The notes beneath the pieces are model-generated. The model was not told the origin of the DNA, made no database searches, and worked only from the letters and a program-made list of their open reading frames with translations. Of a stretch of DNA of 15,507 bases, positions 8,582 through 12,548 are shown piece after piece. The stretch comes from Bacteroidota bacterium (GTDB lineage Bacteria; Bacteroidota; Bacteroidia; Bacteroidales; PXBB01): assembly GCA_022708385.1 (NCBI GenBank), contig JAKIYU010000027.1, positions 1-15,507 of the forward strand, read 5' to 3'. The translations under genes and the position numbers were made by a program. Within the stretch, counting starts at the first letter, position 1. Every line of letters starts with the position of its first letter.

Positions 8582-9571
8582 ATGAAAAAGAAAATAGCTA
8601 TTGTTACTGGCGGCGATTCAGGAGAAAAAACTATTTCGCTCAAAAGTGCCAAAAACATTGAAAAATATATTGATAAAGAGAAGTTCAGCACCTACCTGAT
8701 CATGTTTAGGGGGGCTCAGTGGACTTACCTGGGGCGGAACGGAGCCGAAATACCGGTGGATAAAAACGATTTCAGTATTGATGAAGACGGCCAGAAAGTC
8801 AGATTTGATGCCGTGTTCATTGCCATTCACGGCACACCCGGCGAAGACGGTAAACTGCAGGGCTATCTCGATATGCTGAAAATACCTTACACATCGTGCG
8901 ACAGAACCACATCGGCCCTGACGTTTAATAAATTTTTCTGCAACCAGCTGGTTAAAATATATGGTAAGGTGAATATCTCAAAATCCATTGTAGTACGAAA
9001 AAAACGGATGCCTGCGACCGGTGAAATTCTCAGGGAAATAAGCCTCCCTTGCTTCGTTAAGCCTTGCGAATCGGGCTCAAGTATAGGAGTTACAAAAGTA
9101 AAAACAGAAAGAGAACTGATACCGGCCATCGAAAAGGCGTGGGAAGTTGACAATGGGGTGCTGATTGAAAACTTTATCCCCGGCAAGGAAATCACCTGCG
9201 GGGTGATAGATATTAACGGCCAGATAAAAGCCTTACCCGTGACTGAGATTATCAGCAAGAACGAATATTTCGATTTTGATGCTAAGTACGACAGCAAAAA
9301 GGCCGACGAGATAACCCCTGCACGCATACCGCAGCATCTTTACGAAGAATGTCAGCAGATTTCCAGAGATTTGTATCTGTTTTTCAACTGCAGCGGCATC
9401 GTGCGCTTTGATTATATACTTACCCCTGACGAAAAAATCTATTTTCTCGAAGTAAACGTCATACCCGGCCTGACAGATGAAAGCATCGTGCCCAAACAAG
9501 CCGAAGCTGCAGGAATACCGGTTACTGAGCTTTTTACAGTGCTTATAGAAGATACACTCAACGAAAAATAA
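8582..9571 (+). CDS. ddl: D-alanine--D-alanine ligase
   Basis: The 329-residue product has the ATP-grasp layout of Ddl. It joins two D-alanines with ATP hydrolysis to make the dipeptide that ends the peptidoglycan stem, in the cytoplasm. The N-terminal GGDSGEKTISLKSA (10-23) carries the conserved glutamate (Glu15) that helps bind the first D-Ala. HGTPGEDG (83-90) and the K-x-(20) FVKPCESGSSIGV loop (158-170) are the ATP-binding features. R275/D277 in VRFDYIL and E290/N292 in FLEVNVIPGLT are the expected catalytic and Mg-binding positions. The usual NTxPG is NVIPG here. Length is normal. The ATG at 8582 starts the GGDSGE-containing fold with no room upstream for more domain. The stop codon at 9569-9571 is embedded in the first unit of a heptad repeat array. 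Confidence 0.95.
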   Translation: MKKKIAIVTGGDSGEKTISLKSAKNIEKYIDKEKFSTYLIMFRGAQWTYLGRNGAEIPVDKNDFSIDEDGQKVRFDAVFIAIHGTPGEDGKLQGYLDMLKIPYTSCDRTTSALTFNKFFCNQLVKIYGKVNISKSIVVRKKRMPATGEILREISLPCFVKPCESGSSIGVTKVKTERELIPAIEKAWEVDNGVLIENFIPGKEITCGVIDINGQIKALPVTEIISKNEYFDFDAKYDSKKADEITPARIPQHLYEECQQISRDLYLFFNCSGIVRFDYILTPDEKIYFLEVNVIPGLTDESIVPKQAEAAGIPVTELFTVLIEDTLNEK

Positions 9572-9625
9572 AAGTAGAAAGACAAAAGACAAAAGATAAA
9601 AGTTAAAAGGGAAAAGTAAAAAGTT
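9570..9625 (+). repeat. Heptad tandem array RAAAGNN x8 (intergenic segment A)
   Basis: Eight consecutive 7-base units in perfect phase, each AAAAG or GAAAG followed by two variable bases. The dinucleotides are, in order, TA, AC, AC, AT, TT, GG, TA, TT. The array starts inside the ddl stop codon. Two further units (AAAAGAT, AAAAGAA) occur at 9692-9705. A period of 7 is not a multiple of 3, and no gene runs through it. It is the first part of the 286-base intergenic region between ddl and the dCMP deaminase gene. A seven-unit copy of the same array follows the deaminase gene. Confidence 0.9.
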
Positions 9626-9644
9626 GAAGGCGGGGAAAATATGG

Positions 9645-9676
9645 GATTATGAGATGATAGGATGATGAGATGATGG
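9645..9676 (+). repeat. Octad tandem array GATKATRR x4
   Basis: Four 8-base units in phase: GATTATGA, GATGATAG, GATGATGA, GATGATGG. It sits between the heptad array and the GCGT-rich array in intergenic segment A. No counterpart is present in segment B. It is non-coding as far as can be seen. Confidence 0.8.
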
Positions 9677-9730
9677 GGTCATGTTAAGGTAAAAAGATAA
9701 AAGAAATAGTGTAGATGAGTTGATTGAAAA

Positions 9731-9841
9731 ACTTTGCGTTCTTACGATAGCTTTCCGAGAGGGATTTTGCGTACTTTGCGTGACTAATTTGGGAGAATAA
9801 TGTATTTTTTGCGTACTTTGCGTACTTTGCGTGACTAATTT
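9731..9841 (+). repeat. GCGT-rich tandem array with a 25-bp direct repeat, upstream of the deaminase gene
   Basis: The segment contains repeated nonads of the form TTTGCGTAC: at 9766-9774, 9808-9816 and 9817-9825, each series ending in TTTGCGTGAC. A 25-base sequence occurs exactly twice, at 9766-9790 and 9817-9841, 51 bases apart. Between the first TTTGCGT (9733-9739) and the arrays lies the core CGATAGCTTTCCGAGA (9745-9760), which matches 14 of 16 bases of a core in segment B. The array ends 16 bases before the deaminase ATG. Each nonad contains TACTTTG, one base short of the TAnnTTTG promoter box, so it is not called a promoter. Confidence 0.85.
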
Positions 9842-9857
9842 AAATGTGTAATATATT

Positions 9858-10352
9858 ATGGAAGAAAAAGAAAAATATGTGCGCCCCACCTGGGATGCGT
9901 ATTTTATGGAAATTGCCAATACTGTTTCAAAAAGAGCCACTTGCGACAGGGGTCGGAGCGGTTGTGTTATTGTCAGGGACAAACAGATACTGGTATCGGG
10001 CTATGTGGGCTCACCTGTGGGTCTGCCGCATTGCGATGACTTGGGGCACCAGATGAAGAAAACCATACATGAGGACGGCAGCATTACCAATCATTGTGTA
10101 CGCACTGTACATGCCGAGCAAAATGCCATTTGCCAAGCGGCCAAAAGGGGTATTGCCCTCGACGGCGCCACCCTTTACTGCCGCATGACACCCTGCCGTG
10201 TCTGCGCCATGCTTATTATCAACTGTGGCATAAAACGTATCGTGTGCGAAAGAAAATACCATGCAGGCAAAGAATCGGAGGACATGTTTAAACAAGTCGG
10301 CGTAAGCCTTGAATATGTTTATGATGAAGTGCAGAAGTATGAGAATCAATAG
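9858..10352 (+). CDS. dCMP deaminase (ComEB-like, zinc-dependent cytidine/deoxycytidylate deaminase family)
   Basis: The 164-residue product begins with the family hallmark RPTWDAYFMEIA (9-20). It continues with KRATCDRGRSGCVIV, then GYVGSPVGLPHC (48-59), corresponding to the usual GYNGxPxGLPHC. The catalytic zinc site is HAE at 85-87 (His85 ligand, Glu87 proton shuttle) with PCxxC at 112-116 (Cys113 and Cys116 ligands). Cys59, His58 and Cys80 may form the second zinc site found in many dCMP deaminases. The enzyme converts dCMP to dUMP for dTMP synthesis, in the cytoplasm. The ATG at 9858 is preceded by an AT-rich stretch and gives the complete N-terminus. The gene stands alone between two repeat-rich intergenic segments in the same orientation as ddl and asnB. 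Substrate preference (dCMP rather than another cytosine derivative) is inferred from the family. Confidence 0.92.
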   Translation: MEEKEKYVRPTWDAYFMEIANTVSKRATCDRGRSGCVIVRDKQILVSGYVGSPVGLPHCDDLGHQMKKTIHEDGSITNHCVRTVHAEQNAICQAAKRGIALDGATLYCRMTPCRVCAMLIINCGIKRIVCERKYHAGKESEDMFKQVGVSLEYVYDEVQKYENQ

Positions 10353-10358
10353 ATAGTA

Positions 10359-10407
10359 AAAAGTAGAAAGTCAAAAGGTGAAAGTAGAAAGGTAAAAGTC
10401 GAAAGTA
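10359..10407 (+). repeat. Heptad tandem array RAAAGNN x7 (intergenic segment B)
   Basis: Seven consecutive 7-base units in perfect phase, AAAAG or GAAAG plus two variable bases (TA, TC, GT, TA, GT, TC, TA). A degenerate unit, GATAGTA at 10352-10358, overlaps the last base of the deaminase stop codon. The first 19 bases (10359-10377) match 9570-9588 of segment A at 18 positions. As in segment A, the array follows directly on the stop codon of the upstream gene and runs in the same orientation. Confidence 0.9.
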
Positions 10408-10410
10408 ATC

Positions 10411-10424
10411 CCGATAGCTATCGG
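10411..10424. repeat. 14-bp perfect palindrome CCGATAGCTATCGG
   Basis: A perfect self-complementary 14-mer directly after the heptad array. With a one-base bulge it extends to an ATC...GAT stem (10408-10428). The overlapping 16-mer CGATAGCTATCGGAGA (10412-10427) is the counterpart of 9745-9760 in segment A, where two changes break the palindrome. With no loop and no T tract following, it is not a convincing intrinsic terminator. It could be a protein-binding site or the end of a repetitive element. Confidence 0.75.
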
Positions 10425-10440
10425 AGATCTGGGTGAAAAA

Positions 10441-10526
10441 GTGAACTAAAGTGAGCTAAAGTGTGAAGTTTGAAGCGCCTAAAGTTGAAAATCAAAACCC
10501 TTAGCGTACTTAGCGTCTTTGCGTGA
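10441..10526 (+). repeat. Decad and GCGT-rich repeats upstream of asnB
   Basis: GTGAACTAAA and GTGAGCTAAA (10441-10460) form a tandem decad pair, followed by related GTGTGAAG and CCTAAAG pieces. At 10501-10526 TTAGCGTAC, TTAGCGTC and TTTGCGTGA form a GCGT array related to that of segment A. It ends 28 bases before the asnB ATG. A near-match to the -7 box (TAATTTTA, 10533-10540) lies just downstream of it. This completes the 202-base region between the deaminase gene and asnB. Confidence 0.75.
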
Positions 10527-10554
10527 GATATTTAATTTTATAAAATAACAGTCT

Positions 10555-12420
10555 ATGTGTGGCATACTGGGTTCTGTTCCGGCTACCGAAAGCCATTTGT
10601 TTGAAGCGGCTTTATCAACGCTGAGCCATAGGGGCCCGGATGGGAAAGGAATATTAGACCTTAATGGTAAGGTAAGCCTTGGCCATACACGCCTGGCGGT
10701 TATCGATGTTTCTCCCGTTGCTTCGCAGCCCTTAAGATACCAACACCTGGCTATTGTGCTTAACGGAGAAATTTACAATTACCCTGAACTGAAAAACGAA
10801 CTTAAAACCGCCGGTTATACATTCACAACACAATCCGATACCGAAGTGGTGGCTGCCGCTTACCTGAAATGGGGGCACTCCTGCCTCAACAGGTTCAACG
10901 GCATGTGGGCGCTGGCGGTGTGGGATGACCAACAGCAGGAACTTTTTTTGAGCCGTGATAGGTTTGGTAAAAAACCTTTGTTTTACACTTTTACGCAAGG
11001 ACGTTTTGTGTTTGCATCCGAAATGAAAGCGCTTGTGCCGTTTATGCCGGCCGTCGAAGTCAGCAACGACTTTCGCTCTATGGCTGCTCATGTACTCGAT
11101 TATGAGGCTACCGGTAAATGCCTGCTCAAAGGTATAACCCGCTTCCCCGCAGGGCATTATGCGTATTACAGGCAGGGTAAACTCAAGATGGAGCGTTATT
11201 GGAATACCTACGATCACCTGCCCGAAGTACCGGCCTCTTACGAAGCACAGGCCGAACGTTTCGAAATGCTTTTCCGCGATGCCTGCAGCATACGGCTGCG
11301 TGCCGATGTACCCTTGGGCACCTCCCTGAGCGGCGGGCTCGACTCGGGAGCCATTACCTCAATGGTAAACCATCTCTCGAAAAATAACAAAGGATTGAAA
11401 TCGTACGAAGCCTTTACCGCCTTTATGCCGGGCACCTCATCGGACGAATCTCCCTATGCCGTGTCGCTTTGCAAACAACTGGACATACCCCTGAACCTGG
11501 TGAAAATTGATGCGGTAAAAGCAGCCGAAACAGTTTTTGAAGACTTCTATTATTTCGAGGAGCTTTACCATACCCCTCCTTTTCCCATGACCGAAACCTA
11601 CAGGGCTTTCAGGGAAAAAGGCGTGAAAGTAAGCCTGGATGGACACGGGGCTGACGAATTGTTTTCGGGCTATCGCAACTTTATGTTCCTTGCTTTTGTT
11701 GACAGTGGGTTTGATATAAAGACCATAAAAGAAATCAGCCGGACCTACAACGATACTTTTTCGTACGACCAGGCCCAGCATTACGACAAAAGAAAGCCCG
11801 TGGAGGCCTATCTCAAAACGAGATTATGGTATTTCCTTAAGAGTAATGAGCTGCTTCCCGCGGGTATTTCGAAAGAACAACGGCGCGATATGATTGAACG
11901 CATGGGGCATTTGAACTATGGTTTGTATGTGTTGTTTCACTACACCATACTACCCACGCTGCTGCGCAATTACGACCGCTATGCCATGCGCTACGGGGTG
12001 GAGGTACGCATGCCTTTTATGGACCACAGGCTGGTAAGCTATTGCCTGGCCCTGCCCTGGCACAGCAAAATAAAAGGTGGTTTTACCAAAGCTATTGTAC
12101 GTGATGCGCTTAGTGCCTATGTTCCCGACAACATCCGTCTCAGAAAAGCAAAAATGGGATACCAGGCCCCCCTCAATAACTGGTTTGGCAGCGCCTGGCG
12201 CGAATTTTTACAGGATTCCGTGCTGGCGCAGGATTTCAAAAACTGCAACCTTATAAATCCCACTCAGATTACAAAAGATTTGGAAAGCTTGCTCAAGAAA
12301 CCGCTGATTGACTACATACCGGCCGAAAAATTGTTCGCTGATATATGCCCGTATTTTTGGGAAAAAGGGTTCTTGAAAAAGGCAACACTATTACATCACA
12401 CATGGACAGAACAACGATAA
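10555..12420 (+). CDS. asnB: Asparagine synthase (glutamine-hydrolysing)
   Basis: The 621-residue product has the two-domain layout of class B asparagine synthetase. The N-terminal class II glutamine amidotransferase domain starts MCGILG, with Cys2 as nucleophile after Met removal, so the start is certain. It includes LSHRGPDGKGI, LGHTRLAVID, NGEIYNYPEL, SDTEVVAAAYLKWG and RDRFGKKPLFY. The synthase domain has the PP-loop SGGLDS at residues 259-264 for ATP binding and the later DGHGADELFSGYR motif. EVRMPFMDHRLV and LRKAKMGYQAPL near the C-terminus are also typical. It makes asparagine from aspartate, ATP and glutamine-derived ammonia in the cytoplasm. Paralogues of this family also amidate cell-surface polysaccharides; without sugar genes nearby, the biosynthetic role is the default. 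It appears to be transcribed alone or with the deaminase gene. The 128 bases after the stop hold no clear hairpin terminator. Confidence 0.93.
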   Translation: MCGILGSVPATESHLFEAALSTLSHRGPDGKGILDLNGKVSLGHTRLAVIDVSPVASQPLRYQHLAIVLNGEIYNYPELKNELKTAGYTFTTQSDTEVVAAAYLKWGHSCLNRFNGMWALAVWDDQQQELFLSRDRFGKKPLFYTFTQGRFVFASEMKALVPFMPAVEVSNDFRSMAAHVLDYEATGKCLLKGITRFPAGHYAYYRQGKLKMERYWNTYDHLPEVPASYEAQAERFEMLFRDACSIRLRADVPLGTSLSGGLDSGAITSMVNHLSKNNKGLKSYEAFTAFMPGTSSDESPYAVSLCKQLDIPLNLVKIDAVKAAETVFEDFYYFEELYHTPPFPMTETYRAFREKGVKVSLDGHGADELFSGYRNFMFLAFVDSGFDIKTIKEISRTYNDTFSYDQAQHYDKRKPVEAYLKTRLWYFLKSNELLPAGISKEQRRDMIERMGHLNYGLYVLFHYTILPTLLRNYDRYAMRYGVEVRMPFMDHRLVSYCLALPWHSKIKGGFTKAIVRDALSAYVPDNIRLRKAKMGYQAPLNNWFGSAWREFLQDSVLAQDFKNCNLINPTQITKDLESLLKKPLIDYIPAEKLFADICPYFWEKGFLKKATLLHHTWTEQR

Positions 12421-12522
12421 CACTCAGTGATTGAAGTATGTGTTGAATATTTTTTGTGCAAAAACAATCAGAATACGGCAAATATAAAAAAGGGAAAAAC
12501 AAGATTTAAAATTTAAATAATG

Positions 12523-12530
12523 TATATTTG
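12523..12530 (+). promoter_or_regulatory. Bacteroidota -7 promoter box (TATATTTG)
   Basis: TATATTTG is an exact TAnnTTTG match in an AT-rich stretch, 18 bases before the ATG of the large exported protein at 12549. The upstream -33 element is not obvious. It is the best promoter candidate in the 128-base gap after asnB and implies a very short leader. Confidence 0.5.
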
Positions 12531-12548
12531 TATTAAAAAGCGTATTTT

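Noticed and set aside
9647..9982. A minus-strand open frame of 111 codons across segment A and into the deaminase gene
   Set aside because: Its product is made of repeat translation (LVTQSTQSTQ, SSHHPII) and the antisense of the deaminase gene. It has no start context and no family resemblance.
9858..10352. Deaminase gene as part of a transposon or integron cassette
   Set aside because: No transposase, integrase, target-site duplication or attC-like structure is visible. Only the flanking direct repeats suggest mobility, so no mobile element is called.
10408..10428. Intrinsic terminator after the deaminase gene
   Set aside because: The palindrome has no loop and is followed by GATCTGGG rather than a T run.
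9570..10526. CRISPR array
   Set aside because: Repeat units are 7 to 10 bases and directly adjacent, without 25 to 40-base repeats separated by unique spacers, and no cas genes are present.
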